This document shows, piece after piece, positions 1-6,583 of a DNA stretch of 13,249 nt; position 1 is the first letter of the stretch, and each line of letters begins with the position of its first letter. Position numbers and translations under genes: made by a program. This stretch comes from Verrucomicrobiia bacterium (lineage in GTDB: Bacteria; Verrucomicrobiota; Verrucomicrobiia; JABWAM01): NCBI GenBank assembly GCA_013360985.1, contig JABWAM010000042.1, positions 1 to 13,249 on the forward strand. Direction: 5' to 3'. Below the pieces are notes generated by a model. The model searched no databases and was not told where the DNA came from. It worked only from the letters and a program-made list of their open reading frames with translations.

Positions 1-186
1 AGCGGGCTCGGAAACGCACCCAGCGATCCCGCGAACGACCGGGTTTCGGTGCCTGCCGGTGGCGGGATGCGGATGGGCGCCCAGGGGCTCAACGGCATGA
101 GCTTTCAACAGATGCCGCAGACCTTGCAGCGGGCGATCAGCCTTCAAATTCGCAATCAACTCCAAAGTGCCATCGGCAACTTCTGA
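1..186 (+). CDS. C-terminal end of an unrecognised protein (5' truncated)
   Basis: Frame 1 is open from the left edge to a TGA at 184-186 and gives 61 residues. The visible tail is rich in Gly, Met, Gln and Asn. It has a low-complexity Gly/Met stretch (AGGGMRMGAQGLNGMSFQQM) and ends in a likely amphipathic helix (LQRAISLQIRNQLQSAIGNF). No domain is recognisable. The stop lies only 2 bp before the ATG of the FecR-domain gene, so the two are probably co-transcribed and possibly translationally coupled. The Gly/Gln-rich composition could fit a surface or exported protein, but that is a guess. The fragment is short enough that the open frame alone is weak evidence; the tight junction with the next gene is the main support. 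Confidence 0.5.
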   Translation, partial: SGLGNAPSDPANDRVSVPAGGGMRMGAQGLNGMSFQQMPQTLQRAISLQIRNQLQSAIGNF

Positions 187-188
187 CC

Positions 189-905
189 ATGAGCTTTCTC
201 TTTTCCTCTCCGGGCAAGATCCATGAAACCGCGCACGGCGTGGGAGGACGGCCGTTTCTTCCGTCGAATCCTGGAAAGAGGACGCTCGAGAAGATCCTCC
301 GACAAGGGATCGCATCCCTCGGGCGTTCGGCGGCGAAGGGGATGGTCCTTCAGGCGCTTGGATGCGCCCTGATTTTTGGCGCGTCGAGCGCCGGCGCGTT
401 CGACGCCTCCGTTAAGAGCGTGAAGGGGCGCGTGCAGGCGGCGGCGCCCGGCTCCAAGGAGTTTCGTCCGGTGCGCGAGGGCGAGAAGTTGTTCGTGGGC
501 AGCACGGTGGTGTGCGGCGCCGGCGGCGAAGCGGTGATTCAGACAACGCCGGGCGCGGCCATTCACGTGCAGGAGAACGCGCGGTTTGTCCTTCAATTCA
601 ACGAATACGCCGAGGAAAAGGGAAAGATCGCGAGCCGCAAAACGGTGGTGGATCTTCAGGAGGGCACGCTCAGCGCGCTGATCTCGAAGAACGATCCGAA
701 GACCACCCGTTTCGAGGTGCGCACGCCGCAGGGAGTGGCCGCCGCGCGCGGGACGTTCTTCGGGGTCACCGTGAAGGAGGGCGAGGCCTTCGTCGCCGTC
801 AAAGAGGGCAAGGTCGGCGTTCAGCAGCCTGAGAAGGACCAGAAGCCGTCGAAGCCTGACGAACAGAAGCGCGCCGACAAGCAGGATCTCCACGCCGCGC
901 GGTAG
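189..905 (+). CDS. FecR-domain protein, exported or membrane-anchored
   Basis: A 238-residue protein. Residues 52-70 form a hydrophobic segment (LQALGCALIFGASSAGA) preceded by basic residues, consistent with a signal peptide or single anchor ending near AGA|FDA. The FecR fold spans about residues 72-213. It shows the usual VKGRVQ opening, the VQEGT-like element (VVDLQEGTLSAL, 154-163) and the hallmark TRFEVRTPQGVAAARGT (173-189). The C-terminal 25 residues are charged and rich in Lys, Asp and Gln. In the classical Fec system FecR spans the inner membrane and its N-terminal cytoplasmic domain controls the sigma factor FecI. Here the first 50 residues do not resemble that domain and no FecI gene is visible, so this is better viewed as an extracytoplasmic FecR-fold module. 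FecR-fold proteins are often encoded beside CHASE2 cyclases, as here. The start is uncertain: ATG 189 has no Shine-Dalgarno sequence, and ATG 342 would leave only the hydrophobic segment before the domain. Confidence 0.85.
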   Translation: MSFLFSSPGKIHETAHGVGGRPFLPSNPGKRTLEKILRQGIASLGRSAAKGMVLQALGCALIFGASSAGAFDASVKSVKGRVQAAAPGSKEFRPVREGEKLFVGSTVVCGAGGEAVIQTTPGAAIHVQENARFVLQFNEYAEEKGKIASRKTVVDLQEGTLSALISKNDPKTTRFEVRTPQGVAAARGTFFGVTVKEGEAFVAVKEGKVGVQQPEKDQKPSKPDEQKRADKQDLHAAR

Positions 906-1013
906 GCGGCGTTTCGCGTCGCCTGGAGGCGCGGGCTGAAGCCTGCGGCGAAGGATGCGCGATGGCGATGGGCGCCGGCGAAGGTCGCGGCAATCCACGC
1001 GCGGGAACTGGTC
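906..1013. terminator. Convergent spacer with two small GC-rich palindromes
   Basis: This 108-bp gap separates the stops of two convergent genes. It contains a 5-bp stem with a 2-nt loop at 920-931 (CGCCT GG AGGCG). Overlapping it is a 7-bp stem with one G-T wobble and a TGAA tetraloop at 930-947 (CGCGGGC TGAA GCCTGCG). The two cannot form fully at once. No T-run follows on either strand, so they are not textbook intrinsic terminators. The GCGGGCTGAAGCCTGC shape resembles short REP-like repeats dispersed in intergenic regions of some GC-rich genomes. Function is unproven. Confidence 0.3.
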
Positions 1014-3188
1014 CTATTTCGATTTCATCACGAGGATTCCATCCCAGTCCGGAGGCGGGGGGGTGGCCGCGAGAATCCGGCATTCCTCGGTGTAGAGATC
1101 CGCGCAATAATCGCCTGGCCGCTCCTTCGCGCAGCGGGTGAAGGCTTCGCCCGCCTTCGCGAACTCGCGTTTCAGATAGGACGCGAAAGCCGCTTCGTAA
1201 GCGGCCACCCACGCGGGATCCCATCTTTCGGAAGGCGAGGCGCGGTCGTCGAGGACTTCAAAGACGCGGACCGGCTTCGCCTTGCCCTTAACCTGGATGA
1301 GGCCGAGGGTGCGGAGGAGGAAGCGATCGCCGAGGAGTGCGGCGACGGTCTCGCTGATCGCGAGGTCGGTGTGGAACTCTTTTGTGACGCCCTCGAGGCG
1401 CGAGCCGAGATTCACGGCGTCGCCGATGACCGTGAACTCCTTGCGTTGGGGAGCGCCGAGGTTGCCGACGACGACAGGGCCGTGGTTGAGGCCGATTCCG
1501 ATGCGCAGTTCGAGGCGGCCTTGCGTCTTCCATGCCGCGTTCAGGCGGGCGAGTTCGGGACGCATGTCGAGCGCGGCGCGCACGGCGCGTCGGGCATTCT
1601 CCTCCTCAGGAAGGTCCACGACATCTCCCCAGACAGCCATGATCGCGTCGCCGATATATTTATGGAGGGTGCCCTCGTGACGGGTGACGCAATCCACCAT
1701 GCGGGTGAAATACTCATTGAGCTGGGCGACAAGCGCCTCCTCGTTGGCCTGCTCGGTGATCGTGGTGAATCCGCGGATGTCGGAGAAGAGGACCGTCACC
1801 GGTTTGCGCACGCCGCCGAGCTTCACGTTCTCGGGATGACGGAGGAGTTGCTCCATGACCTTCGGAGCGATGTAGGAAGAGAAGACGGCGCGGATCTCCT
1901 GCTTCGAACGCTGTTCCTCGCGCCATCGCAGGAGCACCGCGCCCGCGTGGAGCAGCACGAAGGCGAGCGTCGGAGCGGTGACCGGCAGATCGAGGCTCCA
2001 CCGCTCGAAGACCCCGAAGGCGAGCGCCGCGTAGACCAGGATGGCGAGCGCGGGGATCAGAACGCAGGTCGCGATGCGCGATCGTTCGAGCGAAAAGAGG
2101 GTGAACCAGGCGAAGAGGAGCCACGCCGGCAGCGTCCACGACCATGGAATCGCCTTCAGGTAGTCGTGGCGGAAGACGTTGTTGAGCGCGTTGAGGTGGA
2201 TGTGGACGAGCGGACTTTTCGGATCGAGCGGACTCGGGCCCATGTCCGTAAGTCCCGTCGCGGTCTGGCCGACGATCAGGAGGTTCCCCTCGGGATTCGG
2301 ATAGCGCCACGGCCAAGGATTGCCTTCGTTGAGTTTTCCAAGCGCGAGCGCGAGATCAAAGTAGCCGATCTGACGAAAACCCGCCGGCGCGCGGTAGTTG
2401 ATGAGGAAGCTGCCTGAGGCGTCCACGGGGATCCGCTCGACGCCATGCGGCGTCGGCACGCGAATCTCCCGTCCAAGGATCACCTCGACGCGCTCGGGGG
2501 CGACCTTCCAATAGAGGAGGAGGGCCTGAAGGCTGAGGCTCGGATAGACGTCCTTGCCGATCCGGATGAGGAGCGGCGCCCGGCGCCGGATCCCGTCGGA
2601 AGAGGTCGGCTCCGAGTCCACGAAGCCGAAGCGGGCGGCGCGGCACAGTTCGGGAATGGGGAACAGCGCCCGCTCGGCGCCGTGGATCCGCGACAGATCG
2701 CCCTCGATGTTTCGCGGCGGAATCGGACGCGTGGGCCCGGGATCGGGCGGACGCGCAACGCCCTCGTTCGGTTCGCGGCATGCCCCGAGGAGGGCCGAGG
2801 GATGTTGGGCGAGTCCCCGGGCGAAGGCGGCGTCCGATTTCGGATCTTGAGGCTCGGGGAAGAGGAGGTCGAAGGCGAGCACCGAGGGGGGACGAAGGGT
2901 GAGAAGGAGGGCGAAATTGCCGTGTTCAACGCGGCTCCACGGCCAGCGTCCGAGGCGGGCGAGGGAATCCTCGTCTACGCCGACGAGGAGGAGACGTCCG
3001 TCGGCGGCGGGATCGCGCGGCGCGCGAAACTGGAAACGCCAGTCGCGAGTGAGGTTCTCCACGCGAGCGAGCGCGCCGCCCGCCTCGAGGAGGGCGAGGA
3101 GGATCGCGCCGGCGAGCGGAGCGAGGAGGGTATAAAGGCGCTGACGGTTCCGTTTCGGACGAGAGATCGCGGGGCCGTCCGGAGTCAT
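1014..3188 (-). CDS. CHASE2-domain class III adenylate cyclase
   Basis: A 724-residue membrane-bound nucleotide cyclase that makes cAMP from ATP in response to an extracytoplasmic cue. A transmembrane helix at about 19-40 is followed by a CHASE2 sensor (about 45-340), with typical VGVDEDSLARLGRWPWSR and SFLINYR elements. Three transmembrane helices follow (about 350-420), then the cyclase domain (about 458-650). Catalytic residues are intact: metal-binding Asp470 (SDIRGF) and Asp514 (KYIGDA), substrate-selecting Lys510 and Thr586, and transition-state Asn593 and Arg597 (VNLGSR). The Lys/Thr pair indicates ATP rather than GTP. The tail (about 655-724) is a helical TPR-like segment ending PPPPDWDGILVM, common in this family. 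I chose ATG 3188 because AAAAGGG lies about 6 bases upstream; a GTG at 3254 would add 22 residues. It lies 133 bp downstream of tonB on the same strand and converges on the FecR gene. Confidence 0.93.
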   Translation of the reverse strand: MTPDGPAISRPKRNRQRLYTLLAPLAGAILLALLEAGGALARVENLTRDWRFQFRAPRDPAADGRLLLVGVDEDSLARLGRWPWSRVEHGNFALLLTLRPPSVLAFDLLFPEPQDPKSDAAFARGLAQHPSALLGACREPNEGVARPPDPGPTRPIPPRNIEGDLSRIHGAERALFPIPELCRAARFGFVDSEPTSSDGIRRRAPLLIRIGKDVYPSLSLQALLLYWKVAPERVEVILGREIRVPTPHGVERIPVDASGSFLINYRAPAGFRQIGYFDLALALGKLNEGNPWPWRYPNPEGNLLIVGQTATGLTDMGPSPLDPKSPLVHIHLNALNNVFRHDYLKAIPWSWTLPAWLLFAWFTLFSLERSRIATCVLIPALAILVYAALAFGVFERWSLDLPVTAPTLAFVLLHAGAVLLRWREEQRSKQEIRAVFSSYIAPKVMEQLLRHPENVKLGGVRKPVTVLFSDIRGFTTITEQANEEALVAQLNEYFTRMVDCVTRHEGTLHKYIGDAIMAVWGDVVDLPEEENARRAVRAALDMRPELARLNAAWKTQGRLELRIGIGLNHGPVVVGNLGAPQRKEFTVIGDAVNLGSRLEGVTKEFHTDLAISETVAALLGDRFLLRTLGLIQVKGKAKPVRVFEVLDDRASPSERWDPAWVAAYEAAFASYLKREFAKAGEAFTRCAKERPGDYCADLYTEECRILAATPPPPDWDGILVMKSK

Positions 3189-3321
3189 GGCGCCCTTTTC
3201 GTAGCCCGCGGGCGGCGTTCGAGCAAGCGCAGCGACGGCGTTGGATGGAGCCACGCGTCAGAATTTCTCCGGAAATCCTCGAAGAATCCGTCGGAAATCG
3301 CGGGGTCCCGGGTCGTTCCGC
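3189..3321 (-). promoter_or_regulatory. Spacer between tonB and the cyclase, with a spaced direct repeat
   Basis: This gap lies upstream of the cyclase start in transcription direction. It contains the octamer CGGAAATC (plus strand) twice, at 3270-3277 and 3292-3299, exactly 22 bp apart, which is about two helical turns. A small hairpin (ATTTC TCCG GAAAT, 3263-3276) overlaps the first copy. The cyclase ribosome-binding site AAAAGGG is just upstream of 3188. I see no convincing -35/-10 pair and no T-rich terminator after tonB, so the cyclase may be read from the operon, from its own promoter here, or both. Confidence 0.25.
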
Positions 3322-4017
3322 TTATCGAGAATCTTGGAGTTGGAACCGGATGGGAATGTCCACGCGAGAAGCGACCTGGAGCGATCCGATCCTCGCCGGA
3401 GAGAAGCGCCATTTTCGAACGGCGGCAAGCGCGGCTTCATCAAGGCAGCGGATTCCCGCGCTTCGTTTGAGCGTCACCGACAGCGGCCGTCCCTCGGCGT
3501 TCACCTCCGCGGTGAGCAGCACGGTTCCCTCCTGACCGAGACGCCGCGCGCTTTCCGGATAAGCAGGGGGAGGATTTCGCAGATAATCGGGCTTCGCTTC
3601 GCTCATCGCGCCGCGCGCGGCGCGGATCGTGGTGGCATCCCGCCCAGGCGTTGGGGAGCTTCCGTCGCCTCGATGGAGCGGAGGAGCGGGCCGAACGGGC
3701 GGAGGAGATTCCGAAGGCCGCGGGCGTTCTTCGACAAATTGGGGAAGGTCCTCCGGAGTCGGCTCCGGCAATTCTTCCACCGGCTCCGGCAGTCGTTCTT
3801 CGACCGTCGTCGGCCGCGGATTGGGGACGAGCGGTGTCGGTGGCGCATCCATTCCAGCCGCGACCAGGTCCACCTCGATGCTGGAACGGCCGAACTCCAT
3901 GCCGAACTGGGGCGGCTGCTTCAGAACGACTCCGACGGCAAAGAGCAGGGTCGCATGCAACCCGGCGGCGACCAGGAAAGCCTTAGAATACGAGGGCTGC
4001 AAGAGGCGGAGCAGCAT
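3322..4017 (-). CDS. tonB: Energy transducer TonB
   Basis: A 231-residue TonB-family protein that spans the periplasm and passes proton-motive-force energy from ExbB/ExbD to outer-membrane receptors. It has the canonical three parts. The single N-terminal transmembrane helix (about 12-32) carries a histidine (SKAFLVAAGLHATLL, His21) in the place of the functionally important TonB membrane histidine. A Pro/Glu-rich periplasmic spacer follows (about 57-125, PEPVEELPEPTPEDLP). The C-terminal TonB domain (about 148-229) contains PPAYPESARRLGQEG, VNAEGRPLSV and LDEAALAAVRKWRFSPA. It is the last gene of the uptake operon: its ATG lies 3 bp after the exbD stop. Co-location with its own receptor and ExbBD suggests a dedicated motor rather than the general one, although sharing with other receptors cannot be excluded. 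Confidence 0.94.
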   Translation of the reverse strand: MLLRLLQPSYSKAFLVAAGLHATLLFAVGVVLKQPPQFGMEFGRSSIEVDLVAAGMDAPPTPLVPNPRPTTVEERLPEPVEELPEPTPEDLPQFVEERPRPSESPPPVRPAPPLHRGDGSSPTPGRDATTIRAARGAMSEAKPDYLRNPPPAYPESARRLGQEGTVLLTAEVNAEGRPLSVTLKRSAGIRCLDEAALAAVRKWRFSPARIGSLQVASRVDIPIRFQLQDSR

Positions 4018-4020
4018 GGG

Positions 4021-4440
4021 TCAGGAACGGGGAGAGCGAGGGAGGGTCTCGATGGCCACCTTCTTGATGCCGAGCTTGCGCGCCTCATCGAGAATCGCGA
4101 CGACATCGCCAAAGTTCGCGCCGGCATCGCCGTTGATGAATACGCGCGGATCTGGGGATGCGGCTTTCAATTCGGCCAGACGCGCCGCCAGTTGATCGCG
4201 GCTCACCGGCTCTTTGTTGAAACGCATCTCGCCGTTTTCCGTGATCGTGACCGACGCGCTTTGGGCGCGCTCCTGGGGCGCGCCGGTCGAGGCGACCGGC
4301 AGATTGACGGGAATTCCGCGGTTTTTGATCATCGAGAAGGAGACCATTACGAAAGTCGCCAGGAGGAAGAAAATGATGTCAATCAGCGGAATAATCTCGA
4401 TCCGCGCCTTCCGCGTCGCGCGTGGCGAAGGAATAATCAT
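4021..4440 (-). CDS. exbD: Biopolymer transport protein ExbD/TolR family
   Basis: A 139-residue proton-channel subunit of the TonB motor in the inner membrane. A short cytoplasmic N-terminus (RKARIEIIPL) leads into one transmembrane helix (about 16-37, PLIDIIFFLLATFVMVSFSM). Asp21 in this helix matches the essential proton-carrying Asp25 of E. coli ExbD. The periplasmic domain (about 45-135) has the family pattern, including ITENGEMRFNKEPVS and the VFINGDAGANFGDVVAILDEA core. Its ATG overlaps the exbB stop as ATGA (4437-4440), which implies translational coupling and balanced ExbB:ExbD synthesis. TonB rather than Tol function is favoured because a receptor and TonB are in the same operon. Confidence 0.94.
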   Translation of the reverse strand: MIIPSPRATRKARIEIIPLIDIIFFLLATFVMVSFSMIKNRGIPVNLPVASTGAPQERAQSASVTITENGEMRFNKEPVSRDQLAARLAELKAASPDPRVFINGDAGANFGDVVAILDEARKLGIKKVAIETLPRSPRS

Positions 4441-5090
4441 GGCGCGGGATGCCCCGAAGCCGCGGCATTGGTTTCCGTCGGCGTCCGCGAAGACGGCGCG
4501 CCCACGAGAAGCAGTTCCATTTGGGAGGCCGCATCTTCGAGTTCATGGCGGGCCTCCTCCAGGCGAGTGTTGAGATAATTGAAAGGAATCAGCGAGACGA
4601 TGGCGATCGCCAGGCCGAACGCCGTGGCGATCAGGGCCTCCGCGATTCCTCCCGTGATGGCCACCGGCGCATCCAACTCAGCGCCCCCCAACAATCCGAA
4701 GGCGTGGATCATTCCCGTGACGGTTCCCAGGAGGCCGAGGAGCGGCGCCAGGGTGATGATGGTATCGAGGGCAGCCAGCCCTCGGCGAAACCGGTTGAGT
4801 TCCACGTTGGCGCGGCGGAGCAGCGCGTTGGAGAGCGATTTCTCGCGGTGCTCCAGGGCATACGCCAGCGTCCGGGCGACGAAATCGCGGCTGCGATGAC
4901 CGACCTGGATCGCCTCGCGCGCATCTCCCTTTTCGAGGGCGGACAAGAGGCCCTCCACCGCTTCCGGCTCGCGTTTGCGCCGCTCGGACCAGATGAAGAG
5001 GAAGCGCTCGACCACAACGGTCAGCGCGACCAGAGAGGTCACGAGAAGGGGCCACATGATGGGCCCGCCCTTAAGGAAGATGCTGATCAT
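4437..5090 (-). CDS. exbB: MotA/TolQ/ExbB proton channel protein
   Basis: A 217-residue inner-membrane subunit that forms the oligomeric channel around the ExbD helices and drives TonB. Transmembrane helix 1 is at about 12-34 (MWPLLVTSLVALTVVVERFL). A cytoplasmic domain follows (about 35-105). Helix 2 is at about 108-130, carrying the family signature APLLGLLGTVTGMIHAF, and helix 3 at about 147-172 (GGIAEALIATAFGLAIAIVS). The C-terminal 20 residues are Pro/Thr/Ala-rich and look disordered. The frame is open up to 5303, but I place the start at ATG 5090. There it overlaps the PepSY stop as ATGA and gives the usual short N-terminus before helix 1; the upstream extension is antisense-like low-quality sequence inside the PepSY gene. 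Confidence 0.94.
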   Translation of the reverse strand: MISIFLKGGPIMWPLLVTSLVALTVVVERFLFIWSERRKREPEAVEGLLSALEKGDAREAIQVGHRSRDFVARTLAYALEHREKSLSNALLRRANVELNRFRRGLAALDTIITLAPLLGLLGTVTGMIHAFGLLGGAELDAPVAITGGIAEALIATAFGLAIAIVSLIPFNYLNTRLEEARHELEDAASQMELLLVGAPSSRTPTETNAAASGHPAP

Positions 5091-5860
5091 GGAATGAAGG
5101 AGTCGTGAGATTTTTTGAAAAGCGGCGTTTCGTAAAAGGTCTTCCGGTCGCGATCCGGATTCGCCTTGCTCGCCCGACGGGCCGCCAGGGCCGCCAAAAC
5201 AAGCCCGGAAAACACCAGGAGCAGCAGGGTCGCACCGGGTAGGACCGTCAAGGTCTTCCGAAAACCGAAGAAATTCAATTGATGCAGCCGCATCACCCAC
5301 CAATGGAACCGCCGCAGACGATCCTGCTCTTCGAGCAGTTTTCCTGAATGCGCGTCCACGAAGAACTCCGGATCCCTCTTCCCGTCAAAGCACACCTTGT
5401 AAACGGAGGGATAAACCTTGCCGGAACGATGGACATACCTGTCGAGCAGAACGATCGAGCGAAGCGACGGGGCGCCTTCGGCATAGGCCCGGGCGATCTG
5501 CTCGGCGAGGAGGGGGGTGATCGGCGAGAGGGTCTTGCCCGTCCGCGCGTCGACAAGGAGGCTGGTTTCCCCATCGCGCCGTTTCCCGAGGATTTCGTAG
5601 ACCATCATCCCGAGCTCGCCGTGCAGGGTGATTTTGGAGATCCGGCTTTCGGATCCCCATTGCTCGCGCGCAACGCGCAGAGCCTCGCGGAGAGGGAGGA
5701 GATCCTCGTCGAAAGACGGGAGAACGGCCGGATGCTTCCGCTGGAGATATCCTGGCTTCCAGTAGAGATGCGGGGCATAGGCCCACAGAATGCCCGTCGC
5801 CGCGGAGAGGATCAGAAATCCGGCGCTGACGATGCCCAGCCAGACATGAAATCGGCGCAT
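5087..5860 (-). CDS. Small PepSY-domain membrane protein (PepSY_TM type)
   Basis: A 257-residue inner-membrane protein. Transmembrane helix 1 is at about 7-28 (FHVWLGIVSAGFLILSAATG) and helix 2 at about 205-227 (LPGATLLLLVFSGLVLAALA). The periplasmic region between them has two PepSY-like units: about 55-112, ending LLVDARTGKTLSPIT, and about 120-178, ending FFVDAHSGKLLEEQDRLRR. Histidines lie at or near the membrane faces: His5, His31, His186 and His193 (RRFHWWVMRLHQ). Larger relatives such as FoxB and PiuB are linked to siderophore uptake, and FoxB binds heme and reduces ferrisiderophores. A redox or metal-handling role here follows from that family link and the operon context, not from direct evidence. 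The start at ATG 5860 shares its A with the preceding stop (TGATG). The frame stays open upstream to 6556, but that extension is shadow sequence. Confidence 0.88.
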   Translation of the reverse strand: MRRFHVWLGIVSAGFLILSAATGILWAYAPHLYWKPGYLQRKHPAVLPSFDEDLLPLREALRVAREQWGSESRISKITLHGELGMMVYEILGKRRDGETSLLVDARTGKTLSPITPLLAEQIARAYAEGAPSLRSIVLLDRYVHRSGKVYPSVYKVCFDGKRDPEFFVDAHSGKLLEEQDRLRRFHWWVMRLHQLNFFGFRKTLTVLPGATLLLLVFSGLVLAALAARRASKANPDRDRKTFYETPLFKKSHDSFIP

Positions 5861-6573
5861 CAGTAAACGTGGGAAAACGTCGCCCGATGGCGAATGGCTT
5901 CGTAGGCTTTTCCTCGCCATTCGCCGCGACGATTTTCCTTGTGGATGACCTCCACGACGTAGCGTCCGCTCCACGGCGTTGAGATCGTGACGCGCCCCTC
6001 GGAATCCGTCCGCAGTTCCCGCATCCAGGAGTTGGGCGCGTAAACGGCGACCTTGGCCCCCGGCAGGGGTTTGTCTCGGAAGAGCACTTGAAGGCGCTGG
6101 AGGGCGTTCGCCTCTGGAAGAATGTCGAGGGTCATTTTGGCGTGAGGCGCGGAGGCGCGATTGGCGACCGCCGCGCGGGCGTAGTAAACGGGCTTGACGA
6201 TTCCGAGGGAGTGCTTCCTCCAGTCCTTGACCTCGCCTTCGAGATCTTGGACGAGGATCCAACCGTTGGCGGATTGGAAGCGCGCGAGGAAGTGGTCCTC
6301 CATCTTGGAGCATGAGAGCGGGCTTTCGGGTTGCTGCGCGCGATCGAGGAAGACCCGGCACGCCCCGCGTTCCTCGAGTTTCGCGCCGGCCTTTTCGCGC
6401 AGGCCTTCGGCGAACTCCCCGTAGTACACCTTTGCCTCGGTGGGCGTTTCGGATTCTATCCACAGGAAGTGCGCCTGAGCTGCGGAAAGGGCGCCCAGAA
6501 ACAAGCCTAGCCATGGCGTGATCGCGCGCACGCTTCGGGAACGAACCAAATTCCAACGGGGAGTCGGCCTCAT
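5860..6573 (-). CDS. DUF4198 periplasmic protein, probable metal-uptake accessory
   Basis: A 237-residue exported protein. The N-terminus is a signal peptide: basic n-region, hydrophobic core WLGLFLGALSAA and predicted cleavage AQA|HFLWIES. This would leave a histidine (His35) at the mature N-terminus, matching the AHxxW start usual in DUF4198 proteins. The C-terminal domain (about 150-237) has the typical LFRDKPLPGAKVAVYAP, TDSEGRVTISTPWSGRYVVE and KAYEAIRHRATFSHV elements. DUF4198 proteins, some called NikM-like, commonly sit beside TonB-dependent receptors and metal transporters; the exact biochemical role is unknown. I chose ATG 6573, 10 bp after the receptor stop, because it gives a clean signal peptide. 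An upstream ATG at 6684 would add 37 poorly structured residues inside the receptor gene. No strong Shine-Dalgarno sequence is seen, so coupling to the receptor is likely. Confidence 0.88.
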   Translation of the reverse strand: MRPTPRWNLVRSRSVRAITPWLGLFLGALSAAQAHFLWIESETPTEAKVYYGEFAEGLREKAGAKLEERGACRVFLDRAQQPESPLSCSKMEDHFLARFQSANGWILVQDLEGEVKDWRKHSLGIVKPVYYARAAVANRASAPHAKMTLDILPEANALQRLQVLFRDKPLPGAKVAVYAPNSWMRELRTDSEGRVTISTPWSGRYVVEVIHKENRRGEWRGKAYEAIRHRATFSHVY

Positions 6574-6583
6574 GGGGATCGGC

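Noticed and set aside
1371..3470. Two plus-strand open frames (1371-2417 and 2445-3470) opposite the cyclase
   Set aside because: Low-complexity charged translations with no domain, opposite an intact cyclase.
3241..4578. Plus-strand open frame of 445 codons opposite tonB and exbD
   Set aside because: It runs antisense across two well-supported genes and their junction and has no recognisable motif.
5091..5303. Extended N-terminus for ExbB starting at 5303
   Set aside because: It would add 71 residues unlike any ExbB and overlap the PepSY gene heavily; the ATGA junction at 5087-5090 fits the family length.
5861..6556. Extended N-terminus for the PepSY protein to 6556
   Set aside because: It overlaps the whole DUF4198 gene in another frame and is Arg-rich shadow sequence; the real protein starts at MRRFHVW.
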